Shown here: positions 48,310 through 58,004 of the stretch, in pieces
How the letters are laid out: every line of letters begins with the position of its first letter
Numbering within the stretch: position 1 is the stretch's first letter
From: Cupriavidus nantongensis
GTDB taxonomy: Bacteria > Pseudomonadota > Gammaproteobacteria > Burkholderiales > Burkholderiaceae
NCBI RefSeq assembly: GCF_001598055.1
Contig: NZ_CP014844.1
Coordinates: forward strand, 682,001-746,000
Length of the DNA: 64,000 nt
Direction: 5' to 3'
Notes under the pieces: generated by a model
Told to the model about the DNA's origin: nothing
Seen by the model: only the letters and a program-made list of their open reading frames with translations
The model's database searches: none
Position numbers and translations under genes: made by a program

Positions 48310-48747
48310 ATGATCAAGAGCCCCAACTGCCCCCTCTGCGAAACCGATGGCGGCGAACTGGTCTGGATGGGCGACCGCGCCCGCCTGATCCTGGTCGAGC
48401 ATGACCGCTTTCCCGGCTTCTGCCGCATCGTCTGGAACGACCATGTGGCCGAGCTGAGCGACCTGGACGAGGGTGACCAGGCCTGGCTGATGCGGCTGGT
48501 GGCGCGCGTCGAGCGCGTGGTGCGCGAGGTGATGGCGCCGGACAAGGTCAACCTGGCGGCGTTCGGCAACATGGTGCCGCACCTGCACTGGCATATCATC
48601 CCGCGCTACCGCTGGGACACGCATTTTCCCGAGGCGATCTGGGCGGCGCCGCAGCGCGCGGCCGACCCCGTGCGCGTGCAGGAACTGGCCAGCCGGCTGC
48701 CGGCGCTGCGTACGGCGCTTGCGCTGGTCGAGGCGGGCGACGCCTGA
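48310..48747 (+). CDS. HIT-family nucleotide hydrolase/transferase-like protein
   Basis: 145 residues. The histidine triad is HLHWHIIPRY (H-x-H-x-H), preceded by the HIT-type strand DKVNLAAFGNMVPHLHWH. CPLCETDGGELVW at the start holds a Cys pair. Family members hydrolyse dinucleotides or AMP-lysine-type bonds; the substrate here is unknown. It lies 32 bases after the giant oxidoreductase gene with an AAAGG site before the ATG at 48310; upstream in-frame sequence belongs to that gene's shadow. Confidence 0.92.
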   Translation: MIKSPNCPLCETDGGELVWMGDRARLILVEHDRFPGFCRIVWNDHVAELSDLDEGDQAWLMRLVARVERVVREVMAPDKVNLAAFGNMVPHLHWHIIPRYRWDTHFPEAIWAAPQRAADPVRVQELASRLPALRTALALVEAGDA

Positions 48748-48887
48748 GGCAGGCGGCCAGCCGCAAGCCGCACGCGCGGAACCCGCGCACGGCCGCGACC
48801 GTCTGAATGCTGTTGCCGCCGTGGCCCGCCACGGTATCCAGAACAACAAGCCCGGCCGGCTGCGCTGGCGGGCCAAGCGCTGCCGCT

Positions 48888-50753
48888 ATGTCCTCCACTC
48901 CGACTTCCGTCACCGTACCGGGCCCGGCCGTTCCCGCCCGGGCCCTCAAGATCCAGAGCCGGCTGCGCATGGCCGCGACCTGGGCGCTGATCAAGCCCTA
49001 CTGGAAATCCGAAGACCGCCTCGCCGGGCTAGGGTTGCTGGCGCTGGTGGTGGTGCTCAACCTGGGCATCGTCTATATCAACGTGCTGCTCAACGAATGG
49101 AACCGCGTGTTCTACAACGCGCTGGAGCAGCGCGATTACGCGTCGTTCAAGGTGCTGCTGCTGCGCTTCTCGTGGATCGCGGCGTTCTTTATCGTCGCGG
49201 CGATCTCGCGCCAGTACTACACCATGATGCTGCAGATGCGCTGGCGTACCTGGATGACCGGCCGCTTCATGGGGCACTGGCTCGGGCACCAGGCCTACTA
49301 CCGCATCGAACAGACCCACGCCACCGACAACCCCGACCAGCGGATCGCCGATGACCTGCGGCTGTTCACCGACGGCGCGCTGTCGCTGTCGCTGGGGCTG
49401 CTCAACTCGGTGGTGACGCTGCTGTCCTTCGTCGGCATCCTGTGGACCGTGTCGGGCCCGATCAGCTTTGCCCTGGGCGGCACCGAATGGACCATCCCCG
49501 GCTACATGGTGTGGTTCGCGGCCGGCTATGCGGTGATCGGCTCGCTGGTGGCGCACGTGGTCGGCCGCCCGCTGATCGGGCTGAACTTCCAGCAGGAGCA
49601 ATACGAAGCCGACTTCCGCTTCACGCTGGTGCGCCTGCGCGAGAACAGCGAGCCGGTGGCGCTGTACCGCGGCGAGCCGACCGAGCAGGCCGGCCTGCGC
49701 GCGCGCTTCGACCGCATCCGCGCCAACTGGAACCAGCTGATGCGCTATACGCGGCGGCTGACCTTCGTCAGTTCCGGCTATGCGCAGTTCGCCATCATCT
49801 TCCCGATCCTGGTGGCGGCGCCGCGCTACTTCGCCGGCAAGATGACGCTGGGCGGTCTGATGCAGACCAGCTCGGCATTCGGGCAGGTGCAGGGCGCGCT
49901 GTCGTGGTTCGTCGACAGCTATGCCACGCTGGTGGGCTGGAAGGCGGCGGCCAACCGCCTGATCGATTTCCAGGAAGCGATCCGCGTGGCCGAGCGGCAG
50001 GATGCGTCGCAGGACGGCAGCCGCGATATCGAGGTGGCGTACCACGGCAAGCCGCAAGACGGCATCGATATCGACAGCCTGGCGCTGGCCTTGCCGGTGC
50101 GCGCCGCGCGCGGCGCGGCGGTGGGCCAGCGGCCGCTGGTGGCGCCGTTCTCGCTGGCGGTGGCGCCGGGCGAGCGCTGGCTGGTGAGCGGCCCGTCGGG
50201 CTGCGGCAAGAGCGTGCTGTTCCGCGCGCTGGCCGGAATCTGGCCGTACGGCAGCGGCACCGTGACCATGCCCGAGGGCGCGCGCCGGCTGTTCCTGCCG
50301 CAGCGCAGCTACCTGCCGATCGGCACGCTCGCCGATGCGCTGGCCTACCCGGACGCCGGCACCGAACACGGCAAGGACGTGCTGCAGGCGGCGCTGCGCC
50401 AGACCCGCCTGGCCGCGCTGGCGGACCAGCTCGACGTGTTCGACAACTGGTCGCTGCGGCTGTCGCCGGGCGAGCAGCAGCGCCTGGCCTTTGCGCGCGC
50501 GCTGCTGCAGAAGCCGGATTACCTGTTTCTCGACGAGGCCACCAGCGCGCTCGACGAAGACACCGAGCGCGCCATGTACCAGCTGATGGTGGAGCAGCTG
50601 CCGCACACGGCCATCGTCAGCATTGCGCACCGCAGCACCGTGGCGGCCTTCCACCAGCGCCGGCTGCGCTATGTGCCGCAGGACGGCGAAGCGGCCCGGG
50701 CTGCGCAAGCCGGCGAGCCTGGGGTAAGCTATCGGGTCGTATGCGAAGCGTGA
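48888..50753 (+). CDS. SbmA/BacA-like ABC transporter with fused ATPase (YddA type)
   Basis: 621 residues from ATG 48888. Residues 40-330 are the SbmA_BacA/ABC_membrane_2 domain: LIKPYWKSEDRLAGLGLLALVVVLNLGIVYINVLLNEWNRVFYNALEQRD, then MRWRTWMTGRFMGHWLGHQAYYRIE and NPDQRIADDLRLFTDGAL, typical of the peroxisomal-type/BacA family. The ATPase part has Walker A GPSGCGKS (about 435-442), signature LSPGEQQR and Walker B DYLFLDEATSALDE. Members import vitamin B12, peptides or peptide antibiotics, or act in long-chain fatty-acid transport. It is a full half-transporter and should dimerise. Confidence 0.93.
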   Translation: MSSTPTSVTVPGPAVPARALKIQSRLRMAATWALIKPYWKSEDRLAGLGLLALVVVLNLGIVYINVLLNEWNRVFYNALEQRDYASFKVLLLRFSWIAAFFIVAAISRQYYTMMLQMRWRTWMTGRFMGHWLGHQAYYRIEQTHATDNPDQRIADDLRLFTDGALSLSLGLLNSVVTLLSFVGILWTVSGPISFALGGTEWTIPGYMVWFAAGYAVIGSLVAHVVGRPLIGLNFQQEQYEADFRFTLVRLRENSEPVALYRGEPTEQAGLRARFDRIRANWNQLMRYTRRLTFVSSGYAQFAIIFPILVAAPRYFAGKMTLGGLMQTSSAFGQVQGALSWFVDSYATLVGWKAAANRLIDFQEAIRVAERQDASQDGSRDIEVAYHGKPQDGIDIDSLALALPVRAARGAAVGQRPLVAPFSLAVAPGERWLVSGPSGCGKSVLFRALAGIWPYGSGTVTMPEGARRLFLPQRSYLPIGTLADALAYPDAGTEHGKDVLQAALRQTRLAALADQLDVFDNWSLRLSPGEQQRLAFARALLQKPDYLFLDEATSALDEDTERAMYQLMVEQLPHTAIVSIAHRSTVAAFHQRRLRYVPQDGEAARAAQAGEPGVSYRVVCEA

Positions 50754-50832
50754 TGCGGGGCTGCCGCGGCAGCCGGCGCGGCATCATGCGGCAATCACCC
50801 TCACAAGCGCCCGTCAGCGGGCCGCGATCACC

Positions 50833-51249
50833 ATGGCAGGCCTGGAAAAAGACACCCCCCATCCCACCGCGCTGACGGTGCACACGCAATCGCGCGTGCT
50901 CGAGATCGGCTTCGACAACGGCCGCAGCTTCCGGCTGCCGTTCGAGCTGCTGCGCGTGTATTCGCCCTCCGCCGAAGTCCAGGGCCATGGCCCGGGGCAG
51001 GAGGTGCTGCAGACCGGCAAGCGCGAGGTCGGCGTCGACGCGGTCGAGCCGGTCGGCAACTACGCGATCCAGATCCGCTTCTCCGACGGCCACGACACCG
51101 GCATCTATTCGTGGGACCTGCTGTACCGCCTGGGCGACAACCAGGACGCGTTGTGGCAGGACTACCTGCAGCGCCTGGCAGCGGCCGGCGCCGATCGCGA
51201 CACCCCGATGCCCGCCGCCGGCGGCGGGCACGGCTGCGGCCATCACTGA
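50833..51249 (+). CDS. DUF971 (GBBH-like N-terminal) protein
   Basis: 138 residues. The DUF971 pattern covers most of the chain: HTQSRVLEIGFDNGRSFRLPFELLRVYSPSAEVQGHG, then VGVDAVEPVGNYAIQIRFSDGHDTGIYSWDLLYRLG. This small zinc-finger-like fold resembles the N-terminus of gamma-butyrobetaine hydroxylase and is linked to Fe-S cluster handling in some species. The C-terminal tail ends GGGHGCGHH, a possible metal-binding end. It precedes ubiE by 31 bases, a frequent pairing in betaproteobacteria. Confidence 0.92.
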   Translation: MAGLEKDTPHPTALTVHTQSRVLEIGFDNGRSFRLPFELLRVYSPSAEVQGHGPGQEVLQTGKREVGVDAVEPVGNYAIQIRFSDGHDTGIYSWDLLYRLGDNQDALWQDYLQRLAAAGADRDTPMPAAGGGHGCGHH

Positions 51250-51280
51250 GCCGCCCCCGACAATCCTGGAGTCTTGAAAG

Positions 51281-52012
51281 ATGAGTGAAACCCACTTCGG
51301 GTTCGAAAAGGTCGACGAAACGGAAAAGGCCGGCAAGGTTGCCGGCGTGTTCCATTCGGTGGCCAGCAAGTACGACGTGATGAACGACCTGATGTCGGGC
51401 GGCATGCACCGGCTGTGGAAGATGTTCACCATCGCGCAGGCGGGGGTGCGCCCGGGCCACAAGGTGCTGGACATCGCCGGCGGCACCGGCGACCTGGCCA
51501 AGGCGTTCGCCAAGCAGGCCGGCCCGACCGGGCAGGTCTGGCTGACCGATATCAACGAGTCGATGCTGCGCGTGGGGCGCGACCGGCTGCTCAACAAGGG
51601 CATCGTCACGCCGGTGGCGCTGTGCGACGCCGAGAAGATCCCGTTCCCCGACAACTACTTCGACCTGGTCACGGTCGCCTTCGGCCTGCGCAACATGACG
51701 CACAAGGAGGCCGCGCTGGCCGAGATGCGCCGCGTGGTCAAGCCGGGCGGCAAGGTCATGGTGCTGGAGTTCTCCAAGGTGTGGAAACCGCTGGAGAAAG
51801 CCTACGACGTCTATTCTTTCAAGGTGCTGCCGTGGCTGGGCCAGCGCGTGGCTGGGGATGCCCCGAGCTATCGCTATCTCGCGGAATCGATCAGAATGCA
51901 TCCAGACCAGGTTTCACTTGTACGCTTAATGGAACATGCGGGCCTGGAGAATGTCGAATACTTCAATCTGACGGCCGGAGTGGTGGCGCTCCATGTCGGA
52001 CGCAAGTATTGA
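51281..52012 (+). CDS. ubiE: ubiquinone/menaquinone biosynthesis C-methyltransferase
   Basis: 243 residues, with GGAG 10 bases upstream. It C-methylates the quinone ring with S-adenosylmethionine. Motif I is [22 protein letters not shown]; UbiE-specific blocks are [68 protein letters not shown], and the final [14 protein letters not shown]...[19 protein letters not shown]. First quinone gene of a ubiE - Tim44-like - ubiJ - ubiB series. Confidence 0.97.
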   Translation: MSETHFGFEKVDETEKAGKVAGVFHSVASKYDVMNDLMSGGMHRLWKMFTIAQAGVRPGHKVLDIAGGTGDLAKAFAKQAGPTGQVWLTDINESMLRVGRDRLLNKGIVTPVALCDAEKIPFPDNYFDLVTVAFGLRNMTHKEAALAEMRRVVKPGGKVMVLEFSKVWKPLEKAYDVYSFKVLPWLGQRVAGDAPSYRYLAESIRMHPDQVSLVRLMEHAGLENVEYFNLTAGVVALHVGRKY

Positions 52013-52036
52013 GAACACTTGAAAGAACACTTGAAA
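52013..52036 (+). repeat. 12-bp tandem duplication after ubiE
   Basis: GAACACTTGAAA occurs twice in direct succession right after the ubiE stop codon. It is AT-rich against a GC-rich background. No coding role; possibly a recent local duplication. Confidence 0.85.
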
Positions 52037-52088
52037 TCGCCATGCTCGCCCGGATATGGGCGGAACTGACAGGGGATGATAACAGCAT

Positions 52089-53060
52089 ATGTCGTCAATT
52101 CGTGGAAAATTCCTGGTGGGGTCGCTGGTCACGGCGCTGGCCGTCGGCATGGCCTTCGACGCCGAGGCCAAGCGCATGGGTGGCTCGCGCAGCATCGGCA
52201 AGCAGTCCGAGTCGGTGACCCAGCGCCAGCAGACCCAGCCCACTTCGCCCACGCAGCAGGCGCAGCAACCCGTACAGCAGGCGGCACCGGCCACCGCCGG
52301 GGCAGCCGGCGCGGCCGCGACCGCGGCGCCCAAGCGTAACTGGGGCGGCATCCTGGGCGGCATCGCCGCCGGCCTGGGTATCGGCTGGCTGCTGTCGCAC
52401 TTCGGCCTGGGCGGCGCGGCGCTGACCTTCCTGTCCAACCTGATCCTGATCGCGCTGGTGGCATTCGCCGCGATCTGGCTGATCCGCAAGTTCCGCGGCG
52501 GCAGCAAGCGCACCGCGCAGCCGGCCTACGCCGGTGCCGGCCATGCGCCCAACCTGGGCCGCGACGCCGAGCCGATGTTCCGCGGCGAGCCGACGCCGCC
52601 GGTGTCGGGCAACCCGGTTCTGCCCGCTGCCGGTGCCGCCGCTGGCGCCGCTGCCGCTGGTGCCGTGGCGCAGCAGCCGTGGGGCGTGCCGGCCGACTTC
52701 GATACCGACTCCTTCCTGCGCAACGCCAAGGTCCACTTCGTGCGCCTGCAGGCCGCCTGGGATGCCGGCAACCTGGACGATATCCGCGAGTTCACCACGC
52801 CGGAAATGTTCGCCGAGATCAAGATGGACCTGGCCGAGCGCGGCGCCGAGGTCAACAAGACCGACGTGGTCACGCTCGAAGCCCAGCTGCTCGGCATCGA
52901 GTCGTCGCCGGCCCAGCACCTGGCCAGCGTGCGTTTCTCGGGCATGATCCGCGAGAAGGCGGGCGAGGCGGCGCAGCCGTTCGGCGAGGTCTGGAACCTG
53001 GCCAAGCCGGTTTCCGGCAGCGGCGGCTGGCTGCTGGCCGGGATCCAGCAGGAGTCCTGA
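52089..53060 (+). CDS. Tim44-like domain membrane protein
   Basis: 323 residues. A signal-anchor segment starts the chain (GKFLVGSLVTALAVGMAFDAEAKRMG). Residues 30-78 are Gln/Pro/Ala-rich and 79-135 hold two hydrophobic helices (GGILGGIAAGLGIGWLLSHFG, ALTFLSNLILIALVAFAAIWLIRKF). A flexible Pro/Ala linker follows. Residues 195-323 are the Tim44-like domain: FDTDSFLRNAKVHFVRLQAAWDAGNLDDIREFTTPEMFAEIKMDL. Bacterial members with this pattern are periplasmic or inner-membrane proteins of unknown role, often linked to ubiquinone genes in betaproteobacteria. It lies 76 bases after ubiE and is followed by a terminator. Confidence 0.88.
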   Translation: MSSIRGKFLVGSLVTALAVGMAFDAEAKRMGGSRSIGKQSESVTQRQQTQPTSPTQQAQQPVQQAAPATAGAAGAAATAAPKRNWGGILGGIAAGLGIGWLLSHFGLGGAALTFLSNLILIALVAFAAIWLIRKFRGGSKRTAQPAYAGAGHAPNLGRDAEPMFRGEPTPPVSGNPVLPAAGAAAGAAAAGAVAQQPWGVPADFDTDSFLRNAKVHFVRLQAAWDAGNLDDIREFTTPEMFAEIKMDLAERGAEVNKTDVVTLEAQLLGIESSPAQHLASVRFSGMIREKAGEAAQPFGEVWNLAKPVSGSGGWLLAGIQQES

Positions 53061-53108
53061 TGCCGCACCCGCGGCGGTGATGCGCCGGGGGGAGTAGCTT
53101 AGAATGGA

Positions 53109-53135
53109 GGCCCACGCGAAAGCGTGGGCCTTTTT
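53109..53135 (+). terminator. Rho-independent terminator after the Tim44-like gene
   Basis: A perfect 9-bp stem GGCCCACGC/GCGTGGGCC with a GAAA tetraloop is followed by TTTTT. It separates the ubiE/Tim44 part from ubiJ-ubiB. Confidence 0.94.
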
Positions 53136-53186
53136 GTTTGCGACGCCGGTCCCGCGCGTCGCCGCCTGCCCGCCATCCGCGCCGCC

Positions 53187-53912
53187 ATGAATACTCTGCC
53201 TTCCGCCCTGGCCACGCCTGCCGTCTCGGCACTGAACCACCTGCTCGAGCAGGAGCCGTGGGCCCGCAACCAGCTGGCGCCGTTTGCCGGACGCGTGATC
53301 CGTTTCGATGCCGCCGCCTTCGAGCTGTCGCTCAAGGTGACCGAGCACGGCTGCACCGAGCTGGCGCCGGCGGCCGAGGCGCCCGCGGTGACGCTGCGCG
53401 TGCCGGTGCAGCAGTGGCCGCTGGTGGCCGCCGACGTGGCCGAAGGCGGCCAGGCCGCCGCCATGCGCCATGTGCGCATCGAGGGCGACGCCGAGCTGGC
53501 CAACACGGTGTCGACGCTGGCGCGCAACCTGCGCTGGGATGCCGCCGAGGACCTGTCGCGCGCGCTGCGCGGCATCCTGGGCGGGCCGGTCAGCGACAGC
53601 GTGGCGCAGCGCGTGGTCGACGGCGCGCGCCAGGTGCATGAGCAGGCCACGCGCGTGGGCCGCGCGCTGGTCGACAATGTCACCGACTACCTGCTCGACG
53701 AGCAGCCGACGCTGGTGCGCCACGCCGCGCTGGACGAGTTCGGCGCCGACGTGGGCCGGCTGCGCGACCGGCTGGCGCGGCTGGAGAAGCGGCTGGAGCG
53801 ACTGGACCGGCAGGACCGGCAGGGCCGGCAGGACCGGCCCCAGCGCGGCGGCACGCCGCCCGCGCCGGGCCAGCCTGGCCCCTCCGGCAAGCTGCCGTCG
53901 CCGCACCGCTGA
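53187..53912 (+). CDS. ubiJ: ubiquinone biosynthesis accessory factor UbiJ (SCP2 domain)
   Basis: 241 residues from ATG 53187; upstream in-frame sequence overlaps the terminator and is not coding. Residues 1-150 carry an SCP2-like lipid-binding domain (ALNHLLEQEPWARNQLAPFAGRVIRFDAAAFELSLKVTEHG, VRIEGDAELANTVSTLARNLRWDAAEDLSRALRGILGG). Residues 195-230 are a coiled coil with a 9-bp repeat encoding DRQDRQGRQDRP. UbiJ binds lipid intermediates in the soluble Ubi metabolon with UbiK. Gene order ubiE-ubiJ-ubiB is a hallmark. Confidence 0.92.
   Translation: MNTLPSALATPAVSALNHLLEQEPWARNQLAPFAGRVIRFDAAAFELSLKVTEHGCTELAPAAEAPAVTLRVPVQQWPLVAADVAEGGQAAAMRHVRIEGDAELANTVSTLARNLRWDAAEDLSRALRGILGGPVSDSVAQRVVDGARQVHEQATRVGRALVDNVTDYLLDEQPTLVRHAALDEFGADVGRLRDRLARLEKRLERLDRQDRQGRQDRPQRGGTPPAPGQPGPSGKLPSPHR
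53805..53840 (+). repeat. in-frame 9-bp tandem repeat in ubiJ
   Basis: Four consecutive units of G(A/G)CCGGC(A/C)(G/C) encode the DRQ-DRQ-GRQ-DRP tail of UbiJ. Unit length is a multiple of three, so changes in copy number keep the frame. Confidence 0.85.
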
Positions 53913-53979
53913 GCCGGCCCGGCCACGCCTCCTTCCCACTATCCACTGACTGCCTGCCCGGCCCCGTGAAGACTCCCGA

Positions 53980-55557
53980 ATGACCCGCCTCCTGCGCCTT
54001 GGCAAGATCCTTTTCGTCATCCTCTACTACGGCCTGGACGAGCTGGTGCTCTCGGGCTTTAGCAGCCGCAGGATCCGCTTCCTGGTACGGGTCATTACCA
54101 TCGGCCGCAAGCTCGACATGCCGCGCGGCGTGCGGCTGCGGCTGGCGCTGACGCGGCTGGGCCCGATCTTCGTCAAGTTCGGCCAGGTGCTGTCGACCCG
54201 GCGCGACCTGATGCCGCCGGACATTGCCGACGAGCTGGCCAAGCTGCAGGACCAGGTGCCGCCGTTCGATTCGGCGGTGGCGGTCAGGATCATCGAGCGC
54301 TCGCTCGGGCGCCCGCTGGAGCAGCTGTTCGAGACCTTCGAACATCAGCCGGTGGCAAGTGCGTCGATCGCGCAGGTCCACTTCGCCACGCTCAGGGGCG
54401 GTCCCAGCCACGGGCGCGAGGTCGCGGTGAAGGTGCTGCGCCCCGGCATGCTGCCGGTGATCGACAGCGACCTGGCGCTGATGCGCGACATGGCGACCTG
54501 GCTCGAGCGCTTCTGGGCCGACGGCAAGCGCCTGAAGCCGCGCGAGGTGGTGGCCGAGTTCGACAAGTACCTGCACGACGAGCTCGACCTGATGATCGAG
54601 GCGGCCAACGCCAGCCAGCTGCGCCGCAACTTTGCCGATACCAACCTGCTGCTGGTGCCCGAGGTGTTCTGGGACTGGTGCAGCAGCACGGTGTTCGTGA
54701 TGGAGCGCATGCACGGCATCCCGATCTCGCGCACCGACTCGCTCAAGGCCGCCGGCGTCGACATGCACCAGCTGGCCGAAGAGGGCGTCGAGATCTTCTT
54801 CACCCAGGTGTTCCGCGACGGCTTCTTCCATGCCGACATGCACCCGGGCAACATCCTGGTGTCGGTGCAGCCCGAGACCTTCGGCCGCTATATCGCGCTG
54901 GACTTCGGCATCGTCGGCGCGCTGTCGGAATTCGACAAGAACTACCTGGCGCAGAACTTCATTGCCTTCTTCCGCCGCGACTACCACCGCGTGGCGCTGC
55001 TGCACGTGGAATCCGGCTGGGTCCCGCCCGAGACCCGCGTCGAGGAACTGGAAAGCGCGGTGCGGGCCTGCTGCGAGCCGTACTTCGACAAGCCGCTCAA
55101 GGAAATCTCGCTGGGCATGGTGCTGATGCGGCTGTTCCAGACCTCGCGCCGCTTCAACGTCGAGATCCAGCCGCAGCTGGTGCTGCTGCAGAAGACCCTG
55201 CTCAATATCGAAGGGCTGGGCCGCCAGCTCGACCCCGACCTGGACCTGTGGAAGACCGCCAAGCCGTTCCTGGAGCGCTGGATGCACGAGCAGGTGGGCT
55301 GGCAGGGCGCGTGGGAGCGGATCAAGGTCGAGGCGCCGCAGTGGGCCAAGATGCTGCCCGACTTCCCGCGCCTGGCGCACCAGTTCCTGGAGCGGCGCGC
55401 GCTTACCAGCAACGGCGAGCAGGACAAGCTGCTGGCGATGCTGGTGCTGGAGCAGCGCCGCACCAACCGGCTGCTCGGCACCGCGGTGCTGCTGGTGGGC
55501 GGCTTCGTCGCCGGCATCGTGCTGACGCACGTGCTGGGCTGGGCCGGCTACTGGTAG
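53980..55557 (+). CDS. ubiB: ubiquinone biosynthesis regulatory protein kinase/ATPase UbiB
   Basis: 525 residues. The atypical kinase has the KxGQ motif [20 protein letters not shown] (K66-Q69) and the A-rich loop [11 protein letters not shown], both diagnostic of the UbiB/ADCK/COQ8 family, with [12 protein letters not shown] and the metal-binding LDFGIVGAL. Two C-terminal hydrophobic helices, [29 protein letters not shown], anchor it to the inner membrane. It is an ATPase that assists the ubiquinone enzymes rather than a hydroxylase. It follows ubiJ by 67 bases. Confidence 0.97.
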   Translation: MTRLLRLGKILFVILYYGLDELVLSGFSSRRIRFLVRVITIGRKLDMPRGVRLRLALTRLGPIFVKFGQVLSTRRDLMPPDIADELAKLQDQVPPFDSAVAVRIIERSLGRPLEQLFETFEHQPVASASIAQVHFATLRGGPSHGREVAVKVLRPGMLPVIDSDLALMRDMATWLERFWADGKRLKPREVVAEFDKYLHDELDLMIEAANASQLRRNFADTNLLLVPEVFWDWCSSTVFVMERMHGIPISRTDSLKAAGVDMHQLAEEGVEIFFTQVFRDGFFHADMHPGNILVSVQPETFGRYIALDFGIVGALSEFDKNYLAQNFIAFFRRDYHRVALLHVESGWVPPETRVEELESAVRACCEPYFDKPLKEISLGMVLMRLFQTSRRFNVEIQPQLVLLQKTLLNIEGLGRQLDPDLDLWKTAKPFLERWMHEQVGWQGAWERIKVEAPQWAKMLPDFPRLAHQFLERRALTSNGEQDKLLAMLVLEQRRTNRLLGTAVLLVGGFVAGIVLTHVLGWAGYW

Positions 55558-55600
55558 GCGCAGGCCAATACTAAAAGATAGAAGGGACGGAGACAGACCC

Positions 55601-56221
55601 ATGGGCGATACCAGCAAGCCAGTGCCGGGCTTCACCACGCGCAATGCCGGCGACCCGGCGTTCTGGGACGAGCGCTTCAAGGAAGGCTTCACGCCCTGGG
55701 ACCTGGGCGGCGTACCCGGCGAATTCCGCAGCTTTATCGAGGGCCGCCAGCCGTGTCCGACGCTGGTGCCGGGCTGCGGCAACGGCTGGGAGGCGGCGTG
55801 GCTGTTCGAGCGCGGCTGGCCGGTGACGGCGATCGACTTCTCGCCGCAGGCGGTGGCGTCGGCGCGGCGCGCGCTCGGACCGGCCGGCGCGGTGGTGCAG
55901 CAGGGCGATTTCTTCGCCTTCACGCCGCAGCCGGCGTGCGAGCTGATCTACGAGCGCGCCTTCCTGTGCGCGCTGCCGCCGGCGCTGCGCGCGGCCTATG
56001 GCGCCCGCGTGGCCGAGCTGCTGCCGCCGGGCGGGCTGCTGGCGGGCTACTTCTACCTGGGCGAGAACCGCGGCGGACCGCCGTTCGCGATGCCCCAGGC
56101 GGAGCTCGATGCGCTGCTGGCGCCGGCCTTCGAGCGCATCGAGGACCGACCCTCGGCCGCGCCGCTGCCGGTGTTCCAGGGGCAGGAGCGCTGGCAGGTA
56201 TGGCGCCGGCGCGGCGCCTGA
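55601..56221 (+). CDS. TPMT-like SAM-dependent methyltransferase
   Basis: 206 residues. The N-terminal signature DPAFWDERFKEGFTPWDLGGVP is that of the thiopurine S-methyltransferase group; motif I is PTLVPGCGNGWEAAWLFERGWPVTAIDFSPQAVASARRAL; motif post-II is CELIYERAFLCALPPALRAAYGARVAELLPPGGLLAGYFYLGE. Bacterial members methylate tellurite, selenite or thiols, or act on unknown substrates. GGAG precedes the ATG by 11 bases. It stands 43 bases after ubiB and probably belongs to the same transcript. Confidence 0.9.
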   Translation: MGDTSKPVPGFTTRNAGDPAFWDERFKEGFTPWDLGGVPGEFRSFIEGRQPCPTLVPGCGNGWEAAWLFERGWPVTAIDFSPQAVASARRALGPAGAVVQQGDFFAFTPQPACELIYERAFLCALPPALRAAYGARVAELLPPGGLLAGYFYLGENRGGPPFAMPQAELDALLAPAFERIEDRPSAAPLPVFQGQERWQVWRRRGA

Positions 56222-56319
56222 ACCCGCCGACTGCCGGCTTCCCTGTGTCGCAGGCGGGTTCCCGCGTGGCGCATTCGCGCCAGCGGGGAATTTTTTTCGC
56301 CCGCGCCGGTCTGCGTCGC

Positions 56320-56325
56320 TATAAT
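56320..56325 (+). promoter_or_regulatory. possible -10 element
   Basis: A perfect TATAAT stands 187 bases before the symporter start, downstream of a run of seven T at 56291. No good -35 box lies at 16-18 bases. It is the only candidate promoter in the 290-base gap between the methyltransferase and the symporter gene. Confidence 0.35.
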
Positions 56326-56511
56326 CCGCGTTTTGATTCGGCTACGACCGCGGGCCCCCGCCGCGTTGCCCGCCTCGTCGGGACGCGCCAGGCACCCCGA
56401 TATGCGGCCCCGACCGATGAATTGGACTCCGGGCCCCGCGCGCGCACCCGCGCCCAGCCGCCCGGCATTCGGTTTCTCGCCACAAGGGCACCTTCTGCAT
56501 AGGGCAGCGGC

Positions 56512-57948
56512 ATGCTGATCTGGTTTGTCATCATCTACTGGGTAATCTCGGTCGGCATCGGCCTGTGGGCGGCGCTGCGCGTGCGCAACACCACCGATTT
56601 CGCCGTCGCCGGGCGCAGCCTGCCGTTCCATATCGTCACCGCCACCGTCTTCGCCACCTGGTTCGGCTCGGAGACCGTGCTGGGCATTCCCGCCGTGTTC
56701 CTGAAGGAAGGCCTGTCGGGCGTGGTGTCGGACCCGTTCGGGTCGTCGCTGTGCCTGATCCTGGTGGGCCTGTTCTTTGCCCGGCCGCTGTACCGGATGA
56801 ACCTGCTGACCATCGGCGACTACTACCATAACCGCTACGGTCGGCTGGCCGAGGTGCTGACCACGCTGTGCATCGTGGTCTCCTACCTGGGCTGGGTCGC
56901 GGCGCAGATCAAGGCGCTGGGGCTGGTGTTCTATACCGTGTCGGACGGCGCGCTGTCGCAGGAGGCCGGCATGATGATCGGCGCCGCCAGCGTGCTGGTC
57001 TATACGCTGTTCGGCGGCATGTGGTCGGTGGCGATCACCGACTTCATCCAGATGATCATCATCGTGATCGGCATGATGTATATCGGCTACGAGGTCAGCG
57101 GCCAGGCCGGCGGCGTGACGGCGGTGGTGTCGCATGCGGCCGCGGCCGGCAAGTTCGAGTTCTGGCCGGCGCTGGATTTCGTGCAGATCATCGGCTTCGC
57201 GGCGGCGCTGTTCACCATGATGCTGGGCTCGATCCCGCAGCAGGACGTGTTCCAGCGGGTGACCTCGTCGCGCACCGAGCAGATCGCCGGGCGCGCGTCG
57301 GTGCTGGGCGGCGTGCTGTACTTCTGCTTCGCCTTTATCCCGATGTTCCTGGCGTACTCGGCCACGCTGATCGACCCCGGCATGGTGGCCAAGTACATCG
57401 ACACCGATTCACAGCTGATCCTGCCGCAGCTGATCCTGCAGCACGCGCCGATGTTCGCACAGGTGATGTTCTTCGGCGCGCTGCTGTCGGCAATCAAGAG
57501 CTGCGCCTCGGCGACGCTGCTGGCGCCGTCGGTGACCTTTGCCGAAAACATCCTGCGGCCGTACTTCCGCCATCTCGACGACAAGCAGTTCCTGCGCGTG
57601 ATGCAGACCGTGGTGCTGGTGTTCACCACGCTGGTGACGCTGTTCGCGCTGAACTCGCACCTGTCGATCTTCCATATGGTCGAAAATGCCTACAAGGTCA
57701 CGCTGGTGTCGTCGTTCGTGCCGCTGGCCTTCGGCATGTTCTGGAAGCACGCCACCCGCCAGGGCGGGCTGGCCGCGATCCTGCTGGGGCTGTCGTCCTG
57801 GCTGACCTGCGAGATCGCCTTTGCCGATGCCGTGGTGCCGCCGCAGATGGTCGGCCTGCTGTTCTCGGTCAGCGGCATGGTGATCGGCTCGCTGCTGCCG
57901 CAGTGGATTGCAGATCACGCGCCGGTCAAGGAAGTCCATATCGCCTGA
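56512..57948 (+). CDS. sodium:solute symporter (SSS family)
   Basis: 478 residues, about 13 helices: IWFVIIYWVISVGIGLWAALRV, TVFATWFGSETVLGIPAVFL, the family signature GGMWSVAITDFIQMIIIVIGMMYIGY, then AALFTMMLGSIPQQDVFQRVTSSRTEQ and AQVMFFGALLSAIKSCASATLLAPSVTF. The block GSIPQQDVFQRVTS (residues about 240-253) is the well-conserved SSS loop. It imports an organic solute (choline, amino acid, carboxylate or sugar) with Na+; the substrate is not shown by sequence. The ATG is preceded by GGGCAGCGGC rather than a strong ribosome-binding site. Confidence 0.93.
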   Translation: MLIWFVIIYWVISVGIGLWAALRVRNTTDFAVAGRSLPFHIVTATVFATWFGSETVLGIPAVFLKEGLSGVVSDPFGSSLCLILVGLFFARPLYRMNLLTIGDYYHNRYGRLAEVLTTLCIVVSYLGWVAAQIKALGLVFYTVSDGALSQEAGMMIGAASVLVYTLFGGMWSVAITDFIQMIIIVIGMMYIGYEVSGQAGGVTAVVSHAAAAGKFEFWPALDFVQIIGFAAALFTMMLGSIPQQDVFQRVTSSRTEQIAGRASVLGGVLYFCFAFIPMFLAYSATLIDPGMVAKYIDTDSQLILPQLILQHAPMFAQVMFFGALLSAIKSCASATLLAPSVTFAENILRPYFRHLDDKQFLRVMQTVVLVFTTLVTLFALNSHLSIFHMVENAYKVTLVSSFVPLAFGMFWKHATRQGGLAAILLGLSSWLTCEIAFADAVVPPQMVGLLFSVSGMVIGSLLPQWIADHAPVKEVHIA

Positions 57949-58004
57949 CCGCGCGGGGGCGCCCACCCCCTTATTTCCGCCGGTCAGGCAGCCCCGGAAC
58001 GGTT

